A stretch of DNA of 64,000 nucleotides from Sambucus nigra (lineage: Eukaryota; Streptophyta; Magnoliopsida; Dipsacales; Adoxaceae), in NCBI GenBank assembly GCA_949130495.1, contig OX422207.1, positions 837,005,573 to 837,069,572 of the forward strand, in the 5' to 3' direction. The stretch's first letter is position 1. The number at the start of each line of letters is the position of its first letter. This document shows, piece after piece, positions 22,145 through 32,261 of the stretch. Under the pieces are notes generated by a model, which was not told the origin of the DNA, made no database searches, and saw only the letters and a program-made list of their open reading frames with translations. The position numbers were made by a program, and so were the translations under genes.

Positions 22145-24328
22145 ATGTCTAGTCACAGCAGCAATGCCCCTCAAGCAGGAGATATTCAAGAGCCACCTGC
22201 TCCTCGCAGGATTAAGTCTGAAGTCCGGCGATCAGACCAAAGAGCTTGCCCGGAAAGGCCAGCCTCAGAGGAAAGTCAGGGACCAGCAAGGTCCACACAG
22301 ATATCCAGATTAATCGATGCATATGAGGCAAGGCTCCACGAGAAGAGGGAGTCTTGTCGCAGATACGAGGATGAGAATGCTCCCTTGAAAAGAATACTGG
22401 AAAGATTAGAGAAGGAACTATGTCTTGAAACCAGGAGACGCCCATATCGCACTCCTAGCCCTCAGGCGAGCAAGTCTCGCAGCCGAGGAAGGAGCCCTAG
22501 GCGAGAATCCCAAAAAGCTGAAGGTGGCGAATCAGACGACGACCTCCGCGAACAGCTGCGAAGAGCTCGCCGCTACCAAAGCCCTGCTCGCAGCGATGAG
22601 ATCATACGAAACCTAATCCGTAGAGAGATGGACCAACACCCTTCTCGCCAAGGAGCGAGATCAACCAGAGAACTCACGAGGAGAGCTCTCAAAACCCAGA
22701 TGAAGTCACCCTTCACAAGGGAGATCGAAGAGGAAGAGGCTCCCAAGAAATTTTCCATTCCAAGGTTCAAGATTTAAGACGATAAAACTGATCCCATCGA
22801 GCACATCCGGCAATATCGACACGCCATAACTCTCTGGAATCATCGAGATGACCTGATGTGCCTCATTTTCCCTTCGAGCTTGCATGATGTAGCACAGAAG
22901 TGGTTCGAAAGGCTTCCCCACCATTCGATCAAGAATTTCAAATCCCTAGCCGAACTCTTTACGACCCGATTCATTACCAGCAGTTCCCACCCCAAAAGGA
23001 TGGATGCTCTGCTAACAATGAAGAAAATGCCTCAAGAAACCCTACGAGACTATGCAAAAAGATACTGGGAGTTATTCAACGAGATCGAGGACTGTGCGGA
23101 ATAGGTGGCAGTGGCTTCCTTCAAAATCGGGCTTCCTAGCTCTTCCCTCCTTTACCAGTCCCTGACGAAGAAGGAAGTTATGACTATTGATGACCTGATG
23201 GCCCGGATCGAGAAATACGCAAAGGTGGAGGATGTCACCCGCCTTAATGAAGGAGAAAACGGTCGAGCTAAGCTCACTACCAAGGGAAGTGAGAAAACTG
23301 AGAACCAAAAGAAAGGAGGAAATAGTGGGGGCAAGAATGGCTCCAAGAACGGAGGGAACCCCGATGTGACAAAATCATTCCAGACGGTCAACACCGTCTT
23401 CAAAGAGACAATTTACAAAATTCTCGCGAAGATCAAGGATGAGCCGTTCATCAAATGGCCCCGAAAAATGGGAGGAGACCCCTCGAAGAGGAACAATGCA
23501 TTAAGATGCACTTTCCACAAAGAGGGAGGACATAAGACCAAACACTGCAAAGCTCTTAAGTCTCACCTCGAGGAGTTGGCCCAGTCTGGGCACTTGAATG
23601 ACTACGTAGAGAAAGTGGCTGCCAACAGGGAAGGGAGACCTGACAACGTGCTGGAGGAAGACGTTAGACATGAGTTCGCAGTAATCCACGGAGCATCTGA
23701 CATCAAGCAAATACAAGGGAACTCAGCTCGGATGGAAGTGAAAAAACTTACGGCGGTAATGCAGGCCTTTCAAATCGATCCAGCAAAATCCCAGTCAGGA
23801 AAGCGTAGACGAGCAGAGGACGTCAACTATAACAAGCATATTGTTTTCATAGAAGAAGATCTGGTGGGAGTAAGGACCCCACATCATGATGCTCTAGTCA
23901 TTACACTCAGGATAACCAACTTCGACATTGACAAGTTGCTCGTCGATCAAGGAAGCTCATCCGAAGTAATGTACCGCGACTTATTCAGAAAGTTGAAGTT
24001 GAGCATCACCGACCTAAAGGAAGCTACTTTTCCTTTAGTCGGCTTCGCTGGAAAAATGACCATGCCCCTCGGTAAGATAGTACTACCAGTACGAACTGGA
24101 AACATCTCCAAGATGATTGAGTTTTTGGTAGTCGACATCGACTCGCCATACCAGGCCATCCTCGGTAGGGGATGGCTTCATGCGATGAAGGAAGTCCCCT
24201 CGACCTACCATCAGAAGCTCAAATATGTAACCGATCAAGGAGTAATGGAGATCCACGGTGACAAACCAATGGCGAGAAGGTGCTTCATAGCAGCCATCCG
24301 GCCAAAGCCAGAAAAGAAGGCCAGTTAA
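22145..24328 (+). pseudogene. TE1 gag-protease, two in-frame stops
   Basis: One frame, starting at the ATG at 22,145 and read through stops at 22,775 (TAA) and 23,102 (TAG) to TAA at 24,326. The N-terminus is charged and Arg/Ser-rich, with a probable coiled coil (YEDENAPLKRILERLEKELC). The gag core follows the first stop: DPIEHIRQYRHAITLW, FPSSLHDVAQKWFERLPHHS, LAELFTTRFITSS. The Cys/His block CTFHKEGGHKTKHCKALKSH is at 23,510-23,570. The protease is near 23,880-24,230: active-site VDQGSSSEVMY (Asp at 23,945), VGFAGKMTMPLG, then LGRGWLHAMKEVPSTYH. DQG in place of DTG/DSG is, as I recall, not unusual in plant gypsy elements. Gag and protease share one frame, so they would be made as one polyprotein. 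With two stops this copy cannot make it. Confidence 0.9.
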
Positions 24329-25711
24329 CCCAGCGAGAAAGTTGAAGAAGGTGTGTTACCTTCCAAATAACAATTAAAGTACGGAAGACCCAGAGGAGAG
24401 AAAACTAGGCTCCTCCCCTCTGAGCGTGTTTTTGAAGACCTAATAGAAATTATGGCCGAAGATGGTGACAGTAGCAGAGCTTTTTTTATAGGAGCATCTC
24501 TCACCAACGAAGAGCAGAAGGAGTTGACGACCTTTTTGAGATGTAACATAGATGTTTTCGCATGGGAACCCTATGAGATGCCCGGAATTGATCCTAGTGT
24601 GGTCTGTCATCAGTTTCACGTCGACCCCACATTCAAGCCAATCTTGCAGAGGGCACGACGAACTGCACCTGAGAAGGCTAAAGCGATAGAAAAGGAAGTC
24701 GAGAAATTGTTGGATGCAGGATCCATACGGGAAGTGCAATTCCCCAAGTGGTTATCCAACCCAGTAGTAGTTTCGAAGAGTAATGGGAAGTGAAGAGTTT
24801 GGATCGACTTCACCGACCTCAACAAAGCATGCCCCAAGGATAGCTTCCCTCTCCCAAAGATAGACCAACTAGTAGATGCCACCGCAGCTCACGAACGAAT
24901 GAGTTTCCTGGACGCATACTCGGGATATCATCAAATCCCCTTGTATGCACCGGACTAGGACAAGACAACGTTCATCACGATAGTTGGTTTATATTGTTAC
25001 AAGGTCATGCCTTTTGGGCTCAAAAATGCCGGAGCAACCTATCAGCGGCTGGTTACCAAAATGTTCAAGAGCTAAATGGGAGACACAATGGAGGTATACA
25101 TCGATGACATGCTCGTTAAGAGCAAGAAGAAAGAAGATCACCTCTCGGACCTGTCAAGTACCTTCGAAGTCCTCAGGAAGTACCGGATGAAACTTAATGC
25201 GAGCAAGTGTTCCTTCGGTGTCTAGTTAGAAAAATTTCTTGGGTACTTGGTCAGTAAGCGAGGCATAGAAGACAATCCAGACCAGATCGATGCAATCAAA
25301 AGAGTGAAACCTCCTCGCACAATCCGGGACGTGCAGAAGCTCACTGGGATGCTCCCCTCCTTGAATCGCTTCATTTCCAGATCCTCCGAAAAGTGCAAGC
25401 CTTTTTTCCAGCTCCTGAAGGGAAGTAAATCGATAGAATGGAACCCAGATTGCTCGCGAGCACTGGACGAGCTCAAATCCTACCTAAGCACTCCACCACT
25501 GCTTGTCATACCACAGCAAAAGGATTCTTTATACCTATACCTATCTGTATCCCATCATGCCGTCAGCTCTGTGCTAATATGCGAGGTAACAGGCATCAAA
25601 CACCCAGTTTATTATGCGAGCAAAATATTATTAGACGCCGAGCAGAGGTATCTACCATTGGAGAAACTCGCCTTCGCCCTGGTAATAGCCGAGGAAGCTA
25701 AAGCATTATTT
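24329..25711 (+). pseudogene. TE1 reverse transcriptase and first RNase H, decayed
   Basis: Same frame as gag. After a linker with a stop at 24,368, 24,452-24,790 gives the RT N-terminus (VFAWEPYEMPGIDPSVVCHQ, VQFPKWLSNPVVVSKSNGK). Stops follow at 24,791 (TGA, usual Trp), 24,956 (TAG), 25,073 (TAA) and 25,223 (TAG). Motifs between them are intact: [52 protein letters not shown] and the catalytic box YIDDMLVKS at 25,097-25,123. 25,247-25,711 holds the connection (KLTGMLPSLNRFISRS) and first RNase H (VYYASKILLDAEQRYLPLEK, LAFALVIAEE); this RNase H looks shortened, as in Tat elements. A frameshift near 25,712 shifts the reading by one. Confidence 0.9.
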
Positions 25712-26557
25712 CGAAGCTCACACTATCATCGTTCTTACATCACACCCCCTCAAGGTTGTCCTAAGGAAGGCTGATTTGTTGGGCAGACTGTCTAAATGGT
25801 CAGTCGAGCTCGGCCGGTTTGACATCCAATTTCCACCAAGGACAGCTATCAAATCCTTACTGATTTCACAGGCGAAGAACCCTCCGACCAGCCTCAGCCA
25901 ACAGAATAGAACAACCAAGCGATAGTAGAGAGTTGGAAACTATTCGTTGATAGAGCCTCTAACTCAAAGGGGGTGGGGGTAGGCATTGTTCTCATCACTC
26001 TAGAAAACACAACCCTTGAACAAGGAATCAGGATGGGATTCGCAGCCTCCATCAATGAAGCAGAGTATGAAGCCCTAATAGTAGGTCTCCAAAAAGCACA
26101 AACTCTGGGAGCGAAACGTTTGCAGGTGTTCGGTGATTCGCAACTAGTCTCCAACCAGATAAGTGGAGATTATAATGCGAAGGATGAAAGAATGGCATCC
26201 TACCTCGCCTTGGTAAAAAAAATCATGGCAAGCTTCGAGGAGATTACCATCCAGCATTTTCCTATGGGGAAAAACAGTCATGCTGATTCCTTAGCAGCCC
26301 TGAGTTCAACAGTTGACTCCAGCCTTAAAAGGATCATCCCCATCAATTTCCTCATTTGTCCGAGCATCAACCACAGTAGCAAGCTGTCAAACGTGGAACA
26401 AATACTCCAGGTGGGATCAGCCCCCAGCTGGATGGAGTCCTTAAAAAACTATTTAAAGGAGGGCACGCTCCTAGAGGATAAGAAAACTGCCCACCAGATA
26501 AGAGTCAAGGCTGCTCGCTTTCACTTATCTACAGGGGGTGACTTGTATAAGAAATAA
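25712..26557 (+). pseudogene. TE1 additional RNase H (aRNH) and linker
   Basis: From 25,712 reading moves to another frame (AHTIIVLTSHPLKVVLRKAD, GRLSKWSVELGRFDIQF), then returns to the gag frame near 25,857 (DFTGEEPSDQPQPTE, TAG at 25,907). The aRNH domain starts near 25,930: WKLFVDRASNSKGVGVGIVL (first Asp), NEAEYEALIVGLQKA (Glu), RLQVFGDSQLVSNQISGDYN (second Asp), and HFPMGKNSHADSLAALSS (final His/Asp). All four catalytic positions can be read. A linker runs to the TAA at 26,555. A second RNase H of this kind is a hallmark of the Tat lineage. Confidence 0.88.
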
Positions 26558-27666
26558 TTTTTTGGTCCCTATCTCAGATGCGTCCATCCAAGCAATGTCG
26601 AGCGAGTATTGCGCGAGCTTCATGACGGAATCTGCGAAAGTCACATCGGAGGAAGGTCTCTAGCCTTTCGAGCAATGAAGGAAGGTTATTGGTGGCCATA
26701 TATGCAAAAGGATTCCGTGGTATACGTCCGAAAGTGTCTGAAATGCCAACTCCACGCTCCTATGGTCCACCAACCCGCCAGCGACCTAAAATCCCTGACC
26801 AGCCCATGGCCATTCGCCTAATGGGGAATAGACGTAGTGGGACCACTGCCCACCGCTCCCGAAAATCTCAAATAGTTGTTGGTCGCGATTGACTACTTCA
26901 CCAAATGGATTGAGGCAGAACCATTGGCAAACATCCGAGATGTTGATATGATAAGATTCATATGGAGGAATATAATCACTCGATTCGGAATCCCCAAAAC
27001 CATCATCACTGATAATGGGACCCAGTTTGAGAGTGGTCCTTTTCAAGGCTTCTGCAACGAACACGGGATCAGACACAACTTCAGTTCGGTGGCCTACCCT
27101 CAGAGCAATGGACAAGCAGAGGCTTCCAACAAAACTGTGATCGATGGGTTAAAGAAGCGATTAGAGCGAGCCACAGGCGTATGGGCAACCGAGCTACCCC
27201 ACATCCTATGGGCATACCGAACTACCCCTCGGCGAGCAACATGAGAAACGCCATTCTCACTAACATATGGTATGGAGGCAATTATCCCACTAGAAGCGAG
27301 ATTGCCAACAATGAGATCCGACCTTGTCGAGCAAGGACAGAATGATGAGACATTGCTCGTCGAACTCGACTGGCCGACGAGCATACGAAATTTTCACTGG
27401 TAAAACTTGTGAGCTATCAGCAACAGCTCACGAAGCAGTACCACAAAAGGGTAAACCCAAGAAGATTCCAAGTTGGGGACTATGTTCTAAGCTTAGTCCT
27501 GGGCAACGCGATAAAATCATCAGATGGCAAGCTAGGCCCAAACTGGGAAGGACCCTTTAAAATAACTAAGGAAGACCTGTAAGGTGCCTATCATTTGGAA
27601 ATGATGGAGGGCAGGGAGATACCACGAGCATGGAACGCAGTTAATCTCAAGAAATTCTATTTTTAG
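26558..27666 (+). pseudogene. TE1 integrase, DDE triad preserved but gene broken
   Basis: Zinc-binding N-terminus at about 26,610-26,755: HDGICESHIGGRSLAFRAMK, YWWPYMQKD, KCLKCQLHA (HHCC complete). The catalytic triad can be placed exactly: Asp in GIDVVG (codon 26,831), Asp in ITDNGTQFES (27,011) and Glu in NGQAEASNKT (27,119). This gives D-59-D-35-E spacing, normal for retroviral-type integrases. Stops occur at 26,819 (TAA), 26,873 (TAG) and 27,242 (TGA). After about 27,380 frames change, yet the C-terminus can be followed: KLGPNWEGPFKITKE, GAYHLEM, PRAWNAVNLKKFYF, stop at 27,664. No chromodomain, in line with Tat rather than chromovirus. Confidence 0.9.
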
Positions 27667-28390
27667 GAATTCTATTATTGAATCTTTCTCTTGTATTTGT
27701 TATGTGAAAGGACAGTTCATTTCCCTTATCACTAATGAAAGTCTTTTAGTTGATTACTGATTAGTAACGGTTGCATTTTATTACACATCCTTTCCAAATC
27801 ACAGGCACGATGGTCGACGTAGCAGGGGAACACCCCTCCTCAGGTCATCGTCATGAAGCACGAAGGACCTCTTAGCATTGCCCCTGGCAATATATGCATC
27901 CCTACAGAGTATTCTTAGGCATCAAACCTACTTTGGTTAAACAAAATCCTGATCTGATAAAAACATCCAATACCAGGTGTGTCCTCGCCAATTGCCCAAC
28001 TTAGGCCTAAGGGAGTATGATGACACCACCTAAAAGGTAAAGTGGGGCACAATGGTATTTTGGTATTATACTGGACAGGGGGGACACTCTCATGACAAAA
28101 AGGATTATGAAACAACAAAAATATAGAAAGATTGGATGAACACGTTTAGTCGGCAAAATTCCCCAAAACACGAACTTTTCATTAATCTTTTATATTTACA
28201 AACAATGATAATACATGTTTAGTCAGCGAAGCTCGCCCAAAGCATTTACATTATCAAAAAGAAAAAGAGTAACAGAATATTAAGGAGGTGGAAGCCTCCA
28301 AACAAGATAATCAGCAACTTTAGCTCTCCTTCCATCATCAGGAGCGGGGGCTAGCTCTTCCACGACCTCATTTGCGTCCAACTCCAATAG
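27667..28390. other. TE1 spacer between convergent genes
   Basis: Non-coding 720 bp between the end of the plus-strand pol and the end of the minus-strand gene, so it would hold both transcript ends. I see no ORF with family resemblance and no repeat. Confidence 0.6.
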
Positions 28391-29179
28391 TTACCGGGGA
28401 ATAACATCAATGGGGATCCATCGATCATCCCTCCTGAACGGATTGGGCATCAGAGTGGAGGAGGACATCTCGTGTCGATACCATAACACCGAGTTCCTCG
28501 GGACCTGCAGCTCTCTCAGGGCACTCAACCACCCTCTAATGAAAGAAAGTTCTTCGAACTCTGATAGTCTCGTTGGAGCATCCAACCATCCTTGATCGTA
28601 GCCTTCAGACCATACTTGTCGAGGACCCTTCTTGAATCGATGCCGCAGTCGGGTAACGTCCCTCTCGAGCCCAGCAGCAATTACATAAGCTCTCCGGACA
28701 TCGTCGCGTAGCTCCTCCATCTCCCTATCACGCTGTTCCTCGGCTTCCCTGTTCCTGCCCCTGGCACCCCTACCAGCACGCGAAAGAGGAGGACGAGATC
28801 GAGCTCGGGACGAAGAGGAGCCTTGCAGGACTGCCAAAACGATTCTCAGTAAATTCTCCTTAAGCTTCAAGACCTCCCTCCTCAGGTCTTCATTCTCCTG
28901 CTACAAGAACTCCCTAACCTGGTTAATCTCGGTGGCCTCTAGTAACCTTGCTCTCAGTGCACTGACTTCTTCTTGTACTGAGGCACCAACTTCTTCTATT
29001 TCCTGGAGCCTATCCTTTATCTTAGCCACTAGCTCGAACTGCTCTTTATATTTCTGATTCCTAGACCTAAGTGACTTGTAAAGTCTAACAAAGGCCTGGC
29101 GAACTGCAGGGCTAACATTAGGACCAAGAGTCCTACCCAGTTGGGAAGTAGCAGGAATATAGTCATCAACATCAACCAA
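28391..29179 (-). pseudogene. TE1 antisense gene, C-terminal coiled-coil part
   Basis: Two open stretches in line on the minus strand: 29,179-28,901 and, after a stop, 28,870-28,391. The first is helical and charged (SLRSRNQKYKEQFELVAKIK, EVSALRARLLEA). The second begins with a coiled coil (ENEDLRREVLKLKENLLRI), passes an Arg/Ser-rich hinge (SRARSRPPLSRAGRGARGRN), continues REAEEQRDREMEELRDDVRR and ends in a Trp-rich region (GYDQGWLDAPTRLSEFEELS). No catalytic motif. As the tail of a gypsy-associated antisense protein it may mediate self-association, which is inference. It ends 724 bp from the pol stop, facing it. Confidence 0.6.
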
Positions 29180-29347
29180 CTACAAGTAAAATAAAGATAG
29201 AAGAGAAAAAGAGATCATCACAAACAAAAGAAGAATCTTCTCATTTCATTAATAAAAATCAAGTACATCGAGCAGAAGAAACTTGGAAAATTACAAGCAA
29301 AAAGTACAGAAGTAAATCCTAAGAGCAGATTAACTGGCAACCTCAGG

Positions 29348-30237
29348 CTACCCAGCGGTGTCTGGCCGCTTCCCCTTATCAGCAGCAGGAGAGGCATCCC
29401 CCTCTGCAGGAATGCCCTCAGTCACCTGAGCAGGGCAAACACCAGCAAGAACTGTATCAGAGGGAAGATCAGTACCCTCGATGGATGGGGCAAGAGCTTC
29501 TTCTTCCACAGTTGGCTTGGGACCCGAGTCATGCTCGTCAAATAGGGGAGACTCGGCATCTACACCAGCAGCTAGAAGAGCTTTGTTCCAGCCCTTCTTG
29601 AAGTTCAGACGGCTGATGTAGCCTATCTTAACCTCGGTATCTTCATAAGCAGTAGCCCAACCGGAGTTGTATGAATCCTCCTTGACGGTGGCTACCTTGG
29701 CCTTTAACACCTTCAGCTGCTCGGTCAGAATCCTATTCTCCTCTGCGAGATCCAGCTTGCTCGATCAGACTAAGTCATAATACTACCTCAGCTCGCTCAG
29801 CTCCTTAACCGCCTCATCCCTCTCTCGATTAGAGTTGACGAGGGTCAGATCAGAAGAAACCCTAGCTGCGTCAGCGGTCTTCAAGTCAGCCTCCAACTGA
29901 GAACCCCTAGCTTCCAGACCAGACTTCTGCTTCTCCAGCTCACTGTTCCTCCTCACCAGCTCGTCGCGAGAGTGATAGTTCACAGCAAAGTTAGTCACAA
30001 ACTGTAAGGAATAAAGAAGAAATCAAGAAGGAGAAACCATTAAAACTTGTTAAAGAATTGAAAATTGGAAGAGAATCTTACCAAGGCTAGCCTCTTGCTA
30101 GCTTGCAGGGCCAATTGATCAGACCCCAGCGCCCTCTGGCGATCTGCAGGAAGAACTGCTCTCTCAAGCAGCGCAGGAGCTAGCTGAGGAGAAATGGCCA
30201 CTGAAGCCCCCTCTAGCAAGGCAGATACCGGGACCAA
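29348..30237 (-). pseudogene. TE1 antisense gene, middle coiled-coil part
   Basis: Minus-strand pieces 30,237-30,040, 29,998-29,783 and 29,710-29,348. The first reads ERAVLPADRQRALGSDQLAL; the second is a clear coiled coil (NSELEKQKSGLEARGSQLEA, DLKTADAARVSSDLTLVNSN); the third continues it (EENRILTEQLKVLKAKVATV) and holds YNSGWATAYEDTEVKIGYIS and an acidic Pro/Ala-rich end. This layout (long coiled coil followed by a GWxxAY-like block) is what I know from plant 'putative gypsy type transposon' or retrotransposon-associated proteins. Gaps between pieces could be introns or decay. Confidence 0.6.
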
Positions 30238-30239
30238 GG

Positions 30240-30877
30240 CAAGCCTTGGTCCTTGATTCCATTTTTCTCCTCTCCTCCTCCTTCTCTTTCTCCCTTCTCT
30301 TCCTCTCCTCCACTCTCTTCTTCTCCTCTACCTTCTTTCTCTCCTCCTCCTTTTTCCTCTCCCTCTATTTTGCCTGCTCTTCATCTCTCCTCTTCCCCTC
30401 TTGATCCTGAGCAGAAGAGCGAGAACCGGTAGCCACAACCCCAGAAGTGGACTTCTATTTCTTCAACCTTTGTGCAAGAAGCACGTCATCATCATCATCA
30501 TCTCTAATCAGATTATTCCTTGGAGTCATCTCTTCACCCAAACTACTGGAAGTGCTCGACGATCCTCGAACTTCAGAATTCTCCTCAAAATCAGACGAAC
30601 TACTACTATCAGAGCTCCCTCCGCCTAAATTTCTTGCAGGCTCACTCTCAGAGCTACTCTCTTCTTCGTCCAACTAGATCGGCTCAGCAGTAGTCTCTCC
30701 TAAAGAATCAAACTCTGGTACACTGTCCACAGGTCGTGCTATAAAGATGGAGCCTACGTTCTTATACTCTAATAAGAAGGCAGAAGACCTGGGATGCTCG
30801 CCGTCACCCAAAGGCTCTTTGATGTTCCAAGCTTTCACCAACTCTGAGATTCGGACCTCGCTGAGAGAAGGCTCCAA
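30240..30877 (-). pseudogene. TE1 antisense gene, acidic/basic low-complexity part
   Basis: 30,877-30,455 is one minus-strand frame with a single TAG at 30,674. The first half (LSEVRISELVKAWNIKEPLG) is ordinary; the second is a Ser/Asp/Glu run (EEESSSESEPARNLGGGSSD, then RDDDDDD). Next, toward 30,240, comes a very basic Arg/Lys/Glu run with stops. The region looks like a nuclear-type linker between the N-terminal domain and the coiled coils. The two plus-strand ORFs here are shadows of the Ser-rich codons. Confidence 0.55.
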
Positions 30878-30925
30878 GTTCTTTGATCTCGCTGTAGAAG
30901 AAAAATCAAAGAGGAGTTAGAAAAG

Positions 30926-31494
30926 TCATAAATCAGCAAAGATTGAAGCAACAGTACAATGTCTACCTATATATTCTTCCCCATAAAAGGGGATAGTAAA
31001 CCTCTCAGACCTCGACCCTTCGAATAGGGGAGAAAATTGCCAATTTCTAACAAGAAATCCCTCTTGCCAATAGTCCTTGTGGGAATCAGGTAGATTAACT
31101 ACCAATACCCTGTCAGGACTCCTGGCTTTGAGGTAGAGGACACCTGAGCTAGTTCGAGAAAAGGAATAACAGAAATAGACCTCGGCAAGTCCTAACCTAG
31201 TACCGTACAACTGATTTATTCTATGTACACCATTTACTATTTTCCACACATTTGGCGAGAATTGTGCGAGGACGATATTGAAATAGCCAAAGAAATGCAA
31301 AAATAGATCATTAGGGGGAAAGTAAGTCCCCCCTGGGAAAGCAACAAAACATGGATCCAGTGGGCCTCCTCTATATCCCTAACATTCTTGGGAGGTGAGG
31401 CACAACACTCAATCTCTACCCACTCAGGGATGTTGTAGAACTTTCTAAACTCAGATATTGATCTATTTCCAATCCTCGCCATTGGAAAGCACAA
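30926..31494 (-). pseudogene. TE1 antisense gene, N-terminal 'putative gypsy type transposon' domain
   Basis: Two overlapping minus-strand frames (31,494-31,237 and 31,300-30,926) make one domain if a frameshift near 31,290 is allowed. The first reads SEFRKFYNIPEWVEIECCAS and HWIHVLLLSQGGLTFP; the second HFFGYFNIVLAQFSPNVWKI, VNGVHRINQLYG, YFCYSFSRTSSGVLYLKARS and SHKDYWQEGFLVRNWQF. The FP...FF...QxSPNxW...YLKAR pattern is that of the Pfam family named 'Putative gypsy type transposon' (Transposase_28), common beside plant gypsy pol genes. Its role in the element is not known. The gene would be transcribed from inside the 3' end of TE1 toward pol. This copy is broken. Confidence 0.68.
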
Positions 31495-31850
31495 AGAAAA
31501 AACCCAAAGAGAAAGTGCAAAGAAAGGGCACGAAAAACTTACAAAACAGAAGATCGGTTCAAGTGATGAAGAAGCACGAGCTCAAGATAACTAAAAAGCA
31601 ATGGAAATAGGGATTGAGAGCAAAGGGAACGAGGTGCTAGAATTCTCAGAAGACAGAAGAATGCTGGAAAGTTTGAAACGACAGAAAGGATGTGGTTACT
31701 TCAACAAGCCTTCAAAATCTAATCATAATGCACGGTAAGCGAAGCGGCTGCTGCCAAAATCAACTCCCGAGGAATTGCAACACGGCCATTATGGCTAATC
31801 ATTTAAATCTGTTGGGCCCGTATACATGGCACAACAAATTTAGGGGCAAT
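31495..31850. other. TE1 3' untranslated end and purine tract
   Basis: No gene. This is the upstream side of the antisense gene, so its promoter should lie here or in the 3' LTR. The last bases, TTTAGGGGCAAT (31,839-31,850), are the likely polypurine tract, which primes plus-strand DNA synthesis next to the 3' LTR. Confidence 0.55.
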
Positions 31851-32256
31851 TGTGGGTACCCAGAACTTAAAATCATGGGCCTGGATGAGTAGCCCAGTCC
31901 TGGCGGCCAAAAGTCCAGGCCCTTTATCCTTTATATTGATCTGGTCTCCCCCCACGATCCCATAAAGGGAAGTTATAGGGGAGATGGGAAACGTGGAGGA
32001 ACCCATCACCTCCACTCACCTACATATAAATGTATATATTAAACCCTAAGTCCGGGGCAAAGGGACAAGTTGTATTCTCTGTACTCATTCTCCAGAATAT
32101 AGAGAAATAATACTGACTGCACCACCGTGGACGTAGGAATATCTTTGTTGAACCACGTATATCTTTTGTTGTGTGATTGACATTTAGTTTTCCTTGTTCT
32201 TTCTCGGTAATTGCTTCTCTCATATTTATTTTTGTTGCATACTAATTGTCACCACA
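31851..32256 (+). repeat. TE1 3' LTR
   Basis: 406 bp, direct repeat of 21,671-22,076, with 16 differences by hand count and no indels. It ends GTCACCACA and is followed by CTATT, the right target duplication. Confidence 0.96.
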
Positions 32257-32261
32257 CTATT

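Larger units (their letters stand above)
21671..32256 (+). mobile_element. TE1, complete Ty3/gypsy (Tat-type) LTR retrotransposon
   Basis: A 10,586-bp element bounded by two 406-bp LTRs in direct orientation, both beginning TGTGGGTACCC and ending GTCACCACA. It has a PBS after the left LTR and a short purine tract before the right one. Flanking 5-mers are CTACT (21,666-21,670) and CTATT (32,257-32,261), a target duplication with one mismatch. Order inside: gag-protease, RT, RNase H, second RNase H, integrase on the plus strand, then a multi-part gene on the minus strand. Extra RNase H, integrase motif type and antisense gene place it in the Tat branch (Retand-like). By hand I count 16 differences between the LTRs (about 4 percent, 11 transitions), so it is fairly young, but its pol carries many stops and is not autonomous. 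Confidence 0.96.

Noticed and set aside
24440..24739. 99-codon minus-strand ORF inside TE1
   Set aside because: Shadow of the RT reading frame; the plus strand carries clear RT motifs here.
26786..27115. 109-codon minus-strand ORF inside TE1
   Set aside because: Shadow of integrase; the DDE triad is on the plus strand with correct spacing.
30401..30677. Two Ser/Arg-rich plus-strand ORFs
   Set aside because: They mirror the acidic Ser-rich codons of the minus-strand TE1 antisense gene.
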